Shown: in pieces, positions 1 through 8,484 of the stretch
Layout of the letters: every line of letters begins with the position of its first letter
Position numbering within the stretch: position 1 is the stretch's first letter
Assembly (NCBI GenBank): GCA_048814795.1
Contig: CP184673.1
Coordinates: 186,001-250,000 of the forward strand
Source: Thermatribacter sp048814795
Lineage (GTDB): Bacteria > Atribacterota > Atribacteria > Atribacterales > Thermatribacteraceae
Length of the DNA stretch: 64,000 bases
Direction: 5' to 3'
Position numbers and translations under genes: made by a program
Notes under the pieces: model-generated
Told to the model about the DNA's origin: nothing
The model's input: the letters and a program-made list of their open reading frames with translations, nothing else
Databases searched by the model: none

Positions 1-291
1 GGCTGTTTCCAGGTGATCAAAAGCATTGTGGCGAAATCCGGTGTACAGAGTGTTGGTGTCAGTCAAAAAGGCTTTGCCACCCATTTCCCGAACTGCTTCC
101 ACGATATAGCGCAAAAAAACCGGTTTTATGAAGCCATGATTACCTCTTTCTCCAAAATGCACTTTAACCGCAACCAAATCGTTCTTCTCAAGACGTCCCC
201 GCAACAATCTCTTGGTCATTCTTTTTATCCGCTCAAGAACAGAACTTTTCTCATCGTGAGCCCGCAAAGAAACGAAATATACTTCTGCCAC
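1..291 (-). CDS. DUF362 domain protein, 5' end only
   Basis: The minus strand reads 97 codons without a stop from a GTG at 291 to the window edge, so the C-terminal part is missing. An AAAAGGGGG ribosome site lies 7 bases upstream of the GTG. The translation starts VAEVYFVSLRAHDEKSS and holds VKVHFGERGNHGFIKP and a GKAFLTDTNTLY segment, the hallmark N-terminal pattern of DUF362 proteins. Members often end in a ferredoxin-like 4Fe-4S domain and have no firm function; that half is not visible here. It is divergent from sbcD. A possible extended -10 (TG-C-TACAAT, minus strand) lies at 324-332. Confidence 0.8.
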   Translation of the reverse strand, partial: MAEVYFVSLRAHDEKSSVLERIKRMTKRLLRGRLEKNDLVAVKVHFGERGNHGFIKPVFLRYIVEAVREMGGKAFLTDTNTLYTGFRHNAFDHLETA

Positions 292-383
292 AACAAAACC
301 CCCTTTTATCAGAGTTCACTTTTATTGTAGCAGGTTTCTCCACTTTCGATACCCGTGATAAAATAAGAAAAGGAGGTATGTTC

Positions 384-1559
384 ATGAGAAAAAGCCTGAA
401 AATCCTGCACACCGCAGACTGGCACCTGGGGCTCGTTTCCTGGAAAGGTTTCAAGGGAATAAACCGTCTTGAAGAGCAAAGAGACTGTCTTCAGGAAATG
501 TTAAAAATCGCCCAGGAAGAAAAGGTAAACCTTGTTCTGCACGCAGGAGACCTCTTTCACCAGTATCATAATCCTCCCCGGGAAGCCATCCGTCTGGCAA
601 CCGAAGTCCTGGTAGAAATGAGTCACAGGGCTCAGGTAGTCTGGGTCATGGGAAACCACGACTGGTACGCAGTAGAAGCTCTACAGGATATATTCCCAAA
701 GTCCATTATCGTGTCTAAAAGTTTTAAGCCCCTGCTCATTGAAGATCTCGGTGTATGTATTTACCCCCTGCCTTATCTGAGCCTTTCCAAGTATCTGGGA
801 AAATACTCTGGCAAATCTATCCAGGAAGAGGTCGCAGAAGTTTTAGCAGGGGTTTTCCAAAACTGGCAGAAAAATTATAATCCCGAGTACTGGCATATCA
901 TGCTTGCTCACTGCACCCTTGAAGAATTAGCCTTTTACAAAGAAGCTAACATTGCCAGGGAGATATTCCTGAAAACTGGCGAACTACCCCGGGGTATTGA
1001 TTATGGAGCTTTTGGTCACCTGCATGGTCTTATACCCTTTGAAAAGGCTCCGTTCTCAATCTATTATCCTTCCTCTATCATTTGTGACACTTTCCAGAAA
1101 GAAGGCGAAAAGGGAAGTTTTCTAATTATAGAACTCAAAGAAGGTCAGAAACCAGAGATACGAATCTGCTATCTTAACTCCTCTGCACAGCTTTTTAGTA
1201 TCCTTCTCGACGAAGCTGAAAAAATAAACAACTTAGAGCAAGAAATAACGGACAGGGCTAAGGAGAAGCGCAATTACGTTCGTCTTAGAATAAAAGAAGA
1301 GTTGCTGACCCCAGAACTCATATCCGAAATTAGAAATATGGAAGGAGAGAACTGGCAAATTGTCGCACTGGAGGTGCTGTCCCAGAAGGTTGAAACAGAA
1401 AACCTGTCAGAGAAATCCCGGGAAATCAGCAAGCATACCATGCCGGAACTTTTTAAAGAATTTTGCCGCTTCAACCAACTTCCCAACGAGCTGGAAAAGC
1501 TGTTTGAAGTCTATTACTATCAGGTTTTAGAGGAAGTCGAAAAAGATGCGACCGGTTAG
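384..1559 (+). CDS. sbcD: SbcD/Mre11-type DNA repair nuclease
   Basis: Calcineurin-like metallophosphoesterase that with its SbcC/Rad50 partner processes DNA double-strand ends. The metal-binding phosphodiesterase motifs appear in order: HTADWHLG near the N-terminus, HAGDLFH, GNHDW, a later HC pair and GHLHG. About 391 residues, normal for the family. I chose the ATG at 384 because AGGAGG (371-376) sits 7 bases before it; the ATG at 378 is only one base away from that site. The 3' end overlaps sbcC by 14 bases, so translation is probably coupled. First gene of a four-gene DNA end-processing operon. Confidence 0.93.
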   Translation: MRKSLKILHTADWHLGLVSWKGFKGINRLEEQRDCLQEMLKIAQEEKVNLVLHAGDLFHQYHNPPREAIRLATEVLVEMSHRAQVVWVMGNHDWYAVEALQDIFPKSIIVSKSFKPLLIEDLGVCIYPLPYLSLSKYLGKYSGKSIQEEVAEVLAGVFQNWQKNYNPEYWHIMLAHCTLEELAFYKEANIAREIFLKTGELPRGIDYGAFGHLHGLIPFEKAPFSIYYPSSIICDTFQKEGEKGSFLIIELKEGQKPEIRICYLNSSAQLFSILLDEAEKINNLEQEITDRAKEKRNYVRLRIKEELLTPELISEIRNMEGENWQIVALEVLSQKVETENLSEKSREISKHTMPELFKEFCRFNQLPNELEKLFEVYYYQVLEEVEKDATG

Positions 1560-4500
1560 CCTCAAAGCAAAAAATTTCCTGGGTCTCGAAAATTTGGAAC
1601 TCAATTTTGAACACAGCCTTTTCGTGATGGTTGGTCCCAATGGAGCAGGGAAGTCTTCCATACTGGAAGCAATTTTCTTTGCTCTCTATGGTAAAGGAGT
1701 GCGTTCCGAACGCAGTAAAAAGGAATTGCTTCATCGAGGACATCCTGATGATGCTTTACGAGTAGAATTCGAGTTTATGGTAGGCAAGGACAGCTACCGG
1801 GTAACAAGGGAATTCTCCAAAAAGCAGGGAGGAAGTGCAGCTTTAGAGCAGAAATTGGGGAATAACTGGCGAACTATTTATTCTGGAGAAGAACAAGTAA
1901 ACCAGGAAATACAGAAGCTGATAGGCTTCGATGCCAGTACCTTCAGGACTTCGGTATTTCTGCCTCAAGGGGAAACTCTTTCCTTTATCGAGGCCACTCC
2001 TACCAAACGCTTCGACATCCTGAGCAGTTTGTTCGGACTGGACATACTGGACGCAATACATCAAAAAGTCAAAAATCGACTTGATTTCCTGGAAGGCAGT
2101 CTCGGTCCTCGTCTGGACAAACTACGTGCCCTTAAAGAGGCAGATCTCGAAGAGCAAATCGAAACCTTGCGCAAAAAAGAAAGAGAGCTTGAAGATACCC
2201 TTGCCAAACTCAAAAGTGAGGAAGAAACCACTGAAACTCAGAGACGCCTGACAGAAAAAGCCCTGGATGAGGAAAGAAAACACCAGGAACTTTACCAGCA
2301 AATCGAAAATCTTAAAGAAGAAATTAGAGAAGCTGAAACCCGAGCTCGCCTGGACCACGACATTCAAAAAGCTCTGGAAGTAAATCTTAATTTCTACCAG
2401 CCGCTAATGCGGCTCCAAGAAGAACTAACCAGACTAAAAACAGAATACGCTCAAAAAGAATCACGCCTTAAAGAACTGAATAAATCCCTGCACAATCTTG
2501 ACGAAGAAATAAAAATCAGCGAAAAGAAACTTGCTTATCTCCTGAATGAGAAAGAACGCTACCAGCTTATCGAAGGTAGCTTACAGGAAAAAATTAAACC
2601 TGTTCTCGAAGAAATAAAAGTTCTCAAACCTCAAATTGCTCTTCTTCAAAAAAAGCATCGGGATTTGCTGGAGAGAGAAAACAACCTTTCTCAGGCTATA
2701 AAAGAGAAAGAAAAATTACTACTCCGATTACAGGAAGCAACCCAGAAAATGCAGAACCAGCTCCAATCTGAAAAAAACTTGCTTAAAACTATTGAACAGG
2801 TTCTGGAGAGCTTAGCCTCCCTTGAAGAAGAAAAAAGAGGTCTGGAATGGGAAAAACAGCTTTTAGAAGAGGAAAAACTCAAAAAAGAGCAAGAAAAAAT
2901 TAGTCTCAATCAAAACCTGAATGGAGTTCTCAGCCGAATAAAAGTCATTGAAAAGAATATTTCTCAACTGAAAATACAGGAAGCCACTATAGAAGAATCC
3001 CACCGAAAAATTCTTAAAGCCTACCTTTTTAATGAACTCAACGAAGAATGGAAGCAGAGTGGGGCTTGTCCGCTCTGCGGCACTGTCAAGCCAGCACCCT
3101 CCACTCACGAAAAACTCTCGGTGGATATTCTCGAAGAAGAAAAGCGTTACCGAACATTTCGGGAACAGCTAACCAGAACAAGCAGTGAACTTGAAAAATG
3201 GAAAGAGAAAAAACGAGCCATAGAAGAAAACTTACAGGAAAACAACGCCCAGCTTGAGGTGGCTTTAGAAAGGTTAAAAAAACTGCAATCAAGAATTCGG
3301 GAAATCGAAAGAAAAGCGTTAGAAATTTTAAAGGAACATCAGCTTGATAAAGAGGGAATAAAAGACTTTAACACCTTACAGAGGTTTTATAAGCAAAAAA
3401 ATGGAAGAATAGAGCAACTTCTTGAAGCATTGCATAATTCCTCAAAAAGCCTCCAGGAAACAGTAACCTATCTTGAAAGCTGGAAAAAACAAATCCTGGA
3501 TCTGCAAAGCGAAATCCAGAACACTGCCCAGGAGCTTTTAGAAAAAGAAGCCTACCTGCGACAAAAAAGACAGTCCATCTTTTCCACTTTCAAAGAAAAC
3601 AATCTTCCCCTTAACCCTCAGCTTGAAATCGAGCAAAGCGCTCAGGAAACTATAGAATCAACACAAAACAAAATCCAAGAGCTTTTTACAAGTCTATCTA
3701 ACCTGGAAAACCGGAAGGGAAAACTGGAAGAACGCAAAAGAGCCCAGGAAGAGAATATCCAGGAAGTTACCCGAGAACTGAAAGAGCTGGGGTGCAAAAT
3801 TGAGGAAGTCTCCCAAAAACTGAAAAGCCAGGAAAAGCTCTTCCTGAAAGAAATAGAAAGGCTGGGCTGGAGCGAAGCCTACTTCAAGAATCTTAAAGAC
3901 CAAAAGCCGGGTAACTGGCAGGAAAGAAAAATCCACCTTGAAGGCAGGCTACAACATCTTCAGAAAGAACTTGCAGATACTGAGTCGAGAATAAGGTCTT
4001 ACGAAGAAGAACTGCAAACAGAACGCGAAAAGTTTTCAACATTAGCGCAAAACCTTAACAGCCACCTGTTGAAGCTGAAAGAAGCCATACGTACAGCAAA
4101 CGAGGAATTAGGCAGTAACCGTCAGGCAATCCAGAACTTGCAGGAAAAAATTCAGGAAAGAGCAAAGTTGGAGGCCGAACTGGAAGAAATTATTCAGGAA
4201 AGGAACCTTCATAAAACCCTTAAAGAAGCCTTAGAAGGCAGGGGCTTTAAAAACTTTCTTCTGGGACTGCTTTTTGAGCAACTGGAAAAAGAAACCTCTG
4301 CAATCCTCACCGAGATTTCTCAGGGAAGATACACTGTTTCCATGAAGATGGAAGGAGGAAAAGCCACTCTGGCCGTTATTGACAACCTGTTTGGGGGGCA
4401 GGAACGTTCGCCAGGAGAGTGCTCGGGAGGAGAAAAAACGCTTATCGCCCTTGCCCTGGCCATAGCTCTTTCTCGGGTACGCTTTGGAAACGAAAAAAAC

Positions 4501-4710
4501 CAGGCAAACTGTATTTTCATAGATGAAGGTTTTTCTGCTCTGGATAGGGAACATCTCGAACTGGTAGCCGACGCCATTTTGAACATGGGCAGGGACGGGA
4601 AGCTGGTAGGAATAGTAACTCACGATCCTCTTTTTGCTGCTCATTTTCCAGTTCGCCTTAATATAAGCGGAGGAAAGGCTTCATGGATAACTACCGAAGA
4701 GGAATTGTAA
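1546..4710 (+). CDS. sbcC: SbcC/Rad50-type SMC-like ATPase
   Basis: ABC-type ATPase of the Mre11-Rad50 (SbcCD) complex that tethers and opens DNA ends for resection. 1054 residues. The Walker A motif GPNGAGKS is at residues 30-37. Two very long Glu/Lys-rich coiled-coil arms flank a CPLC zinc hook at C508-C511, almost exactly mid-protein as expected. The ABC signature SGGE is at 960-963 and Walker B IFIDEG has its Asp-Glu at 993-994. It overlaps sbcD upstream by 14 bases and the NurA gene downstream by 28 bases. Confidence 0.95.
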   Translation: MRPVSLKAKNFLGLENLELNFEHSLFVMVGPNGAGKSSILEAIFFALYGKGVRSERSKKELLHRGHPDDALRVEFEFMVGKDSYRVTREFSKKQGGSAALEQKLGNNWRTIYSGEEQVNQEIQKLIGFDASTFRTSVFLPQGETLSFIEATPTKRFDILSSLFGLDILDAIHQKVKNRLDFLEGSLGPRLDKLRALKEADLEEQIETLRKKERELEDTLAKLKSEEETTETQRRLTEKALDEERKHQELYQQIENLKEEIREAETRARLDHDIQKALEVNLNFYQPLMRLQEELTRLKTEYAQKESRLKELNKSLHNLDEEIKISEKKLAYLLNEKERYQLIEGSLQEKIKPVLEEIKVLKPQIALLQKKHRDLLERENNLSQAIKEKEKLLLRLQEATQKMQNQLQSEKNLLKTIEQVLESLASLEEEKRGLEWEKQLLEEEKLKKEQEKISLNQNLNGVLSRIKVIEKNISQLKIQEATIEESHRKILKAYLFNELNEEWKQSGACPLCGTVKPAPSTHEKLSVDILEEEKRYRTFREQLTRTSSELEKWKEKKRAIEENLQENNAQLEVALERLKKLQSRIREIERKALEILKEHQLDKEGIKDFNTLQRFYKQKNGRIEQLLEALHNSSKSLQETVTYLESWKKQILDLQSEIQNTAQELLEKEAYLRQKRQSIFSTFKENNLPLNPQLEIEQSAQETIESTQNKIQELFTSLSNLENRKGKLEERKRAQEENIQEVTRELKELGCKIEEVSQKLKSQEKLFLKEIERLGWSEAYFKNLKDQKPGNWQERKIHLEGRLQHLQKELADTESRIRSYEEELQTEREKFSTLAQNLNSHLLKLKEAIRTANEELGSNRQAIQNLQEKIQERAKLEAELEEIIQERNLHKTLKEALEGRGFKNFLLGLLFEQLEKETSAILTEISQGRYTVSMKMEGGKATLAVIDNLFGGQERSPGECSGGEKTLIALALAIALSRVRFGNEKNQANCIFIDEGFSALDREHLELVADAILNMGRDGKLVGIVTHDPLFAAHFPVRLNISGGKASWITTEEEL

Positions 4711-5762
4711 GCTGGGAAGAGCTTTTTTCTAAAAATATGGTTCAGCTTGACCACTGGTTTTATGAAGAAGGAGCTTTTCATCATGAAGAAATGATCTCGG
4801 AACCAGAACTCCTGACATCACCAGATTTATGGGAAACCGACGAAGCAAACCTGAAAAACTGGAAAGCAGAAACCAAAACTTCCATCCCTGAAAAAGTATA
4901 TTTTGTAGATGGCAGGATGCGGATATACGCGCGTCTGTTTCTGAAAAAGTATGTTCTGCTTTTTGCAGAAGTAGCTGCCGGATATGTGGAATGGTCAAAA
5001 GAAGGAGGAGTTAAACCAGGTTTTTCACCTCAAAGTCCTCCTCATCTGCGCAGGGTTATCGGTGCGCCCGAAGAGCTTTTTCTGGATTTGGGGGAAACAG
5101 AAGCTTCTCTTGCGGTGGATGACGAGCTCTTTTTCTTGGTAAAAACCTCAAGCCGTAAGTCGCGCAACACACCCTATCAGGAAACTGCTCAGCAAGCAGT
5201 CTTTAATGCCATGCAAGAGCTGGAAAAACAGGTTGTCAACTCCCTGTTGAGCGAAAATGCCCCCATTATAATGGACGGCACTGTTCATTTTGATACCCAC
5301 CTTTTTGAAACGGGGAAGGGCCCCTGCGGATTGGTGAAAAGAATTCAGAGATTGCAGATACCACCTTCTGAAAATTTTATGGACCTTCTCTTCAACATTG
5401 ATTGTGGCGAGCGTACCCCTTTTCTGAGCGCCTACCTGAGCGACAAGTCAGATACGGTAAGAGTTTTCTGTTTCACACGTCTCGTTGATAGAAACTCCTT
5501 TTACCCTTTAAAGGGTCTGGTACGCCTGGAAGTGGCTCTGCAGGAAAAACACCTGGAACGCAAAAAGGAAGAGCTGGGCCAGTTTTTCAGCTCCATCGCC
5601 TCTCTGCTTCCTTCTCTCACCCGGGATTTTCCATACCGAAGATTACCCGAAAACATCTTTCCCATGATAGCCCTTGAAAACTACCTGGGTCAATATTTCT
5701 CCACTCCTCAGTGGATTCAAAGTTTATGTCATAAATTCATATGGAGGGTCAAAAATGCCTAA
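4683..5762 (+). CDS. nurA: NurA-family 5'-3' nuclease
   Basis: Predicted NurA nuclease, which works with the HerA translocase to resect DNA ends after Mre11-Rad50. 359 residues. Visible NurA features are VYFVDGR near residue 62-68 (the conserved metal-binding Asp region) and a C-terminal LVRLEVA strand matching the second conserved block. Sequence conservation of this family is low, so the call rests equally on position between rad50 and herA. The start at 4683 lies within the end of sbcC, and the 3' end overlaps the herA start by a few bases. Confidence 0.82.
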   Translation: MDNYRRGIVSWEELFSKNMVQLDHWFYEEGAFHHEEMISEPELLTSPDLWETDEANLKNWKAETKTSIPEKVYFVDGRMRIYARLFLKKYVLLFAEVAAGYVEWSKEGGVKPGFSPQSPPHLRRVIGAPEELFLDLGETEASLAVDDELFFLVKTSSRKSRNTPYQETAQQAVFNAMQELEKQVVNSLLSENAPIIMDGTVHFDTHLFETGKGPCGLVKRIQRLQIPPSENFMDLLFNIDCGERTPFLSAYLSDKSDTVRVFCFTRLVDRNSFYPLKGLVRLEVALQEKHLERKKEELGQFFSSIASLLPSLTRDFPYRRLPENIFPMIALENYLGQYFSTPQWIQSLCHKFIWRVKNA

Positions 5763-7695
5763 ACTGGTGGGTACCGTCACTGGATTGAAGGAAATATCCC
5801 CCTATAGCTTCTGGATAAGGGTAAATTCTGGGCAACCCGTGCCTGGCATCGATAGCTTGATCCAGGTAGACTATCAGTCTGGAGAGAAAAAATTCAGAAT
5901 ATATGGAGTAATCACTGAAGTAGTCACTACCTGGGATGGCATGATAACTACTGGTTATCAAGAAGAAGCTTATTTTGAAGGAACTTTCAGCGGAACTCCC
6001 ATTTACCTCTGCCAGGTAGCAGTAACTCGTGCTCAGACCTGGCGAGGTGAAGATCTGGTCACCATAACACCGTTTTTGCCTCCTCCAGCTGGGGAGAAGG
6101 TTTTTCTCGTCGATCCCGAAGAAACTGATGCCGCTTTGGGCTTCGACGTCATAAAAAAGGAAAAAAGAGAAATTCCAGTCGGAATTCTTTCTAATGGTGA
6201 AGTAGCTTACCTGGACCTAAAATACCTGCTGGGAGATAATGGAGCTCACATCAACATCAGTGGCCAATCCGGAGTTGCCGCCAAAACCTCCTACGCCACT
6301 TTTTTACTCTGGATGCTCCAGAACTACGCCGAGAAAAATGTTCTGGAAAGCACTCTGGCCCGAGAGCTGAAAAACAGCCGTTCGGTGATTTTTAACGTGA
6401 AAGGAGAAAGTCTCCTTTTTCTCGACTATTGGAATGCCGAGTGGAAAGCCCAGGAAAACAAACGTCAAGGCCAGGAATGGAAAGAAATGTTCTCTCGCCT
6501 GGGGGTGGAACCCAGGCCCTTCCAGAACGTGAAGGTATATGTTCCTCCCAAAGACCAGAGGGGAACTCCGCGCATCTCGCGTTCGAGGAAAGGAGCGCTT
6601 GTCTATGGGTGGGATATTCTGGATATCGTGGAACTGAACCTGGTATCGCTGATGTTTGATGTAGAAGAAGTGAGTGCTAATCCTAATTTTCTACTTGCCG
6701 TAACCGTAATCGAAGACTTGCTAAGGACAAGGTATGACAAATTGCTTGCAGATGCCGAAAAAGAACTGAAAGAAAAATGTTATCAGGAACGACTCAAAAT
6801 CAAAACCGAAGGCCTTGCACCAAGCAGTTTAATTCGAGTTTACCTCGAAGTGACCGGAGAAGAACCTGGGTTAATTCTTGAAAATTTTGGCCTTCCCAAC
6901 AGCTTCAGGGATTTTGTTGAAATGTTTAAAATCAGTGAGGAAGAGGAGGGAACAACCAGCTCTCTTGTTGAAGAACTTAGGAAAGAGCAGCTTGAAGACC
7001 GCACCATAGCGGCAGTGGCCCGCCGCTTGAGAACCGCCCGGAGAACCGGCATAGACCTTCTCTGGAGAAAAATAGAGAAAAAGTGCTATGGACCCATAGA
7101 GAAGATACCAGAACCTGATTACCATCTGCAGTGGAACCATCCGGGTAGTACCACAGTAATCGATATTTCCAAGCTTCATCAGAGAGTTCAGACCTTTGTG
7201 GTTGGTGCTGTACTCAAAGAAATAATGTTTCTCAAGGAAAAAGACGAGCTTCCCGAACCAGTTTTTATATATCTTGACGAGTTGAACAAATACGCGCCCC
7301 GCACTGGAGGAGGGGCCTTAGCAAGTATTTTCAGAGATGTTGCTGAGCGCGGAAGGTCTTTCCGGGTAGTGCTCATCGGGGCAGAGCAGACAGCCTCACA
7401 GGTTGATTACCGGGTCATCACCCAGGCCGCTACTACTATCGTGGGCCGCCAGAAGCAAGCTGAACTGAGTAAAGAAGAGTATGCACACCTGCAGGGAGCC
7501 TTACGGGAAAAGGCGTCTTCGCTTTTGCCGGGAGAAGTAATCATAGACCAGCCTTTTTTGAGAATCCCCATAACCGTGAGCTTTCCTTTAACTCCCTGGG
7601 CAACTTCCGAAGAAAACCGGGAACAGCATTTCTCTAAGGAACAGAAGCAAACTTACAGTTCTCCAGAAGAACAACTTGAAGAGCTCTTGCCTTAA
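5755..7695 (+). CDS. herA: HerA-type hexameric DNA translocase
   Basis: FtsK/HerA-family ATPase that drives DNA through the NurA nuclease. About 646 residues from the ATG at 5755, chosen because GGAGGG (5743-5748) is 6 bases upstream. The N-terminal 80 residues look like the HAS beta-barrel (MPKLVGTVTGLKEISPYSFW). The phosphate-binding loop is GQSGVAAKTS, a loose version of GxxGxGKT. Walker B is VFIYLDELNKYAP, and a C-terminal ERGRSFRVVLIGAEQTAS block resembles the arginine-finger/sensor region. Last gene of the mre11-rad50-nurA-herA operon. Confidence 0.9.
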   Translation: MPKLVGTVTGLKEISPYSFWIRVNSGQPVPGIDSLIQVDYQSGEKKFRIYGVITEVVTTWDGMITTGYQEEAYFEGTFSGTPIYLCQVAVTRAQTWRGEDLVTITPFLPPPAGEKVFLVDPEETDAALGFDVIKKEKREIPVGILSNGEVAYLDLKYLLGDNGAHINISGQSGVAAKTSYATFLLWMLQNYAEKNVLESTLARELKNSRSVIFNVKGESLLFLDYWNAEWKAQENKRQGQEWKEMFSRLGVEPRPFQNVKVYVPPKDQRGTPRISRSRKGALVYGWDILDIVELNLVSLMFDVEEVSANPNFLLAVTVIEDLLRTRYDKLLADAEKELKEKCYQERLKIKTEGLAPSSLIRVYLEVTGEEPGLILENFGLPNSFRDFVEMFKISEEEEGTTSSLVEELRKEQLEDRTIAAVARRLRTARRTGIDLLWRKIEKKCYGPIEKIPEPDYHLQWNHPGSTTVIDISKLHQRVQTFVVGAVLKEIMFLKEKDELPEPVFIYLDELNKYAPRTGGGALASIFRDVAERGRSFRVVLIGAEQTASQVDYRVITQAATTIVGRQKQAELSKEEYAHLQGALREKASSLLPGEVIIDQPFLRIPITVSFPLTPWATSEENREQHFSKEQKQTYSSPEEQLEELLP

Positions 7696-7716
7696 TTTAG
7701 GAAAGGAGGTTAAAAA

Positions 7717-8115
7717 ATGAAAGAGGAATTTTTGGTACAGACTCACCTTCGCGAAGAGTTTGTTCACATTACCGGAAAAGTCCAGGACGCCGTGCGCAAG
7801 ATGAAGCTTGAAGAAGGTTTCTGCGTGGTCTACGTACCACACACCACCTGTGGAATAACCATTAACGAAAATGCCGACCCGGACGTCGTAGCAGATATAC
7901 TGACAGGTTTAAAAAGGATGGTTCCTGAAAACGTGCCTTATGCCCACCTTGAAGGCAATTCCCCCGCTCATATAAAAGCTTCCTTGATGGGCTCTTCGGT
8001 GCTGGTGGTGGTCGAGGGAGGCAAGCTACTTCTGGGAACCTGGCAGGGGATTTTTCTCGCCGAGTTTGACGGACCCCGCCACCGGAAAGTCATAGTGAAA
8101 GGAGTAAGAGTCTGA
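7717..8115 (+). CDS. yjbQ: YjbQ/UPF0047 family protein
   Basis: 132-residue member of the YjbQ (UPF0047) family; some members show weak thiamine-phosphate synthase activity but the physiological role is unsettled. All family motifs are present: VPHTTCGITINENADPD (residues about 41-57), HLEGN followed by AH, GTWQGIF and EFDGPR. An AAAGGAGG ribosome site precedes the ATG. It is 21 bases after herA and its stop abuts the start of the CsoR-like gene, so it may be cotranscribed with both. Compare with the degenerate paralogue at 29154. Confidence 0.9.
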   Translation: MKEEFLVQTHLREEFVHITGKVQDAVRKMKLEEGFCVVYVPHTTCGITINENADPDVVADILTGLKRMVPENVPYAHLEGNSPAHIKASLMGSSVLVVVEGGKLLLGTWQGIFLAEFDGPRHRKVIVKGVRV

Positions 8116-8382
8116 ATGGCTAAACACGCCCAGAACCTGAAGTTACTCAGCACAGCCCGGGGACAGCTGGAAGCAGTTATTCGTATGGTTGAAGAAGATG
8201 CTTACTGCATCGATATATCCAAGCAGATCCTGGCGACCATTGCTCTTTTAAAAAGAGCCAACTCAGCAATTTTAAAAAAGCACATCGAAACTTGCGTAAA
8301 AAATGCTCTGCAACAGGGAGACTTCGAAAATAAGTTAAAAGAGCTGGAGGAAGTCTTCAGGTATATGGAAAGAACAGTTTAA
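8116..8382 (+). CDS. CsoR/FrmR-family metal- or thiol-sensing repressor
   Basis: 88-residue all-helical protein of the CsoR/RcnR/FrmR (DUF156) family. The copper-CsoR type ligand set Cys-His-Cys is present at C31, H56 and C60 (HIETC), which suggests Cu(I) sensing, although persulfide sensors also keep the two cysteines. The ATG follows the yjbQ stop codon with no gap. No copper ATPase or chaperone is nearby, so its target is unknown. The next gene has its own promoter with a large inverted repeat, but I see no direct evidence that this protein binds it. Confidence 0.88.
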   Translation: MAKHAQNLKLLSTARGQLEAVIRMVEEDAYCIDISKQILATIALLKRANSAILKKHIETCVKNALQQGDFENKLKELEEVFRYMERTV

Positions 8383-8416
8383 AGGTTCCGTGATGCTGTG
8401 AAAAAGTTATTTTCCC

Positions 8417-8445
8417 TTGACCTTTAATTAAAAGAGTTATATAAT
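8417..8445 (+). promoter_or_regulatory. Strong sigma-70 type promoter
   Basis: TTGACC at 8417-8422 and a perfect TATAAT at 8440-8445 are separated by 17 bases, so transcription should start near 8452. It drives the methyltransferase-family gene at 8485. The spacer is almost exactly filled by the left arm of the inverted repeat at 8421-8476. Confidence 0.85.
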
Positions 8446-8476
8446 GTATTTGAAAATTAACTCTTTTAATTAAAGG
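8421..8476. repeat. Perfect 19-bp inverted repeat bracketing the promoter
   Basis: The left arm CCTTTAATTAAAAGAGTTA (8421-8439) is repeated in perfect inverted form at 8458-8476, with an 18-base centre holding the -10 box and the likely start site. The left arm is upstream of the transcript, so the repeat cannot fold in this gene's mRNA and is best read as a paired protein-binding operator. The right arm also covers the ribosome binding site. Confidence 0.85.
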
Positions 8477-8484
8477 TGATGAAA

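Noticed and set aside
13..330. Plus-strand open frame of 105 codons at the left edge
   Set aside because: It is antisense to the DUF362 gene, which has a ribosome site and clear family similarity; the plus-strand frame has neither.
8116..8476. CsoR-like protein as regulator of the 19-bp inverted repeat
   Set aside because: Adjacent but CsoR operators are usually GC-rich; the repeat is AT-rich and nothing in the sequence links them.
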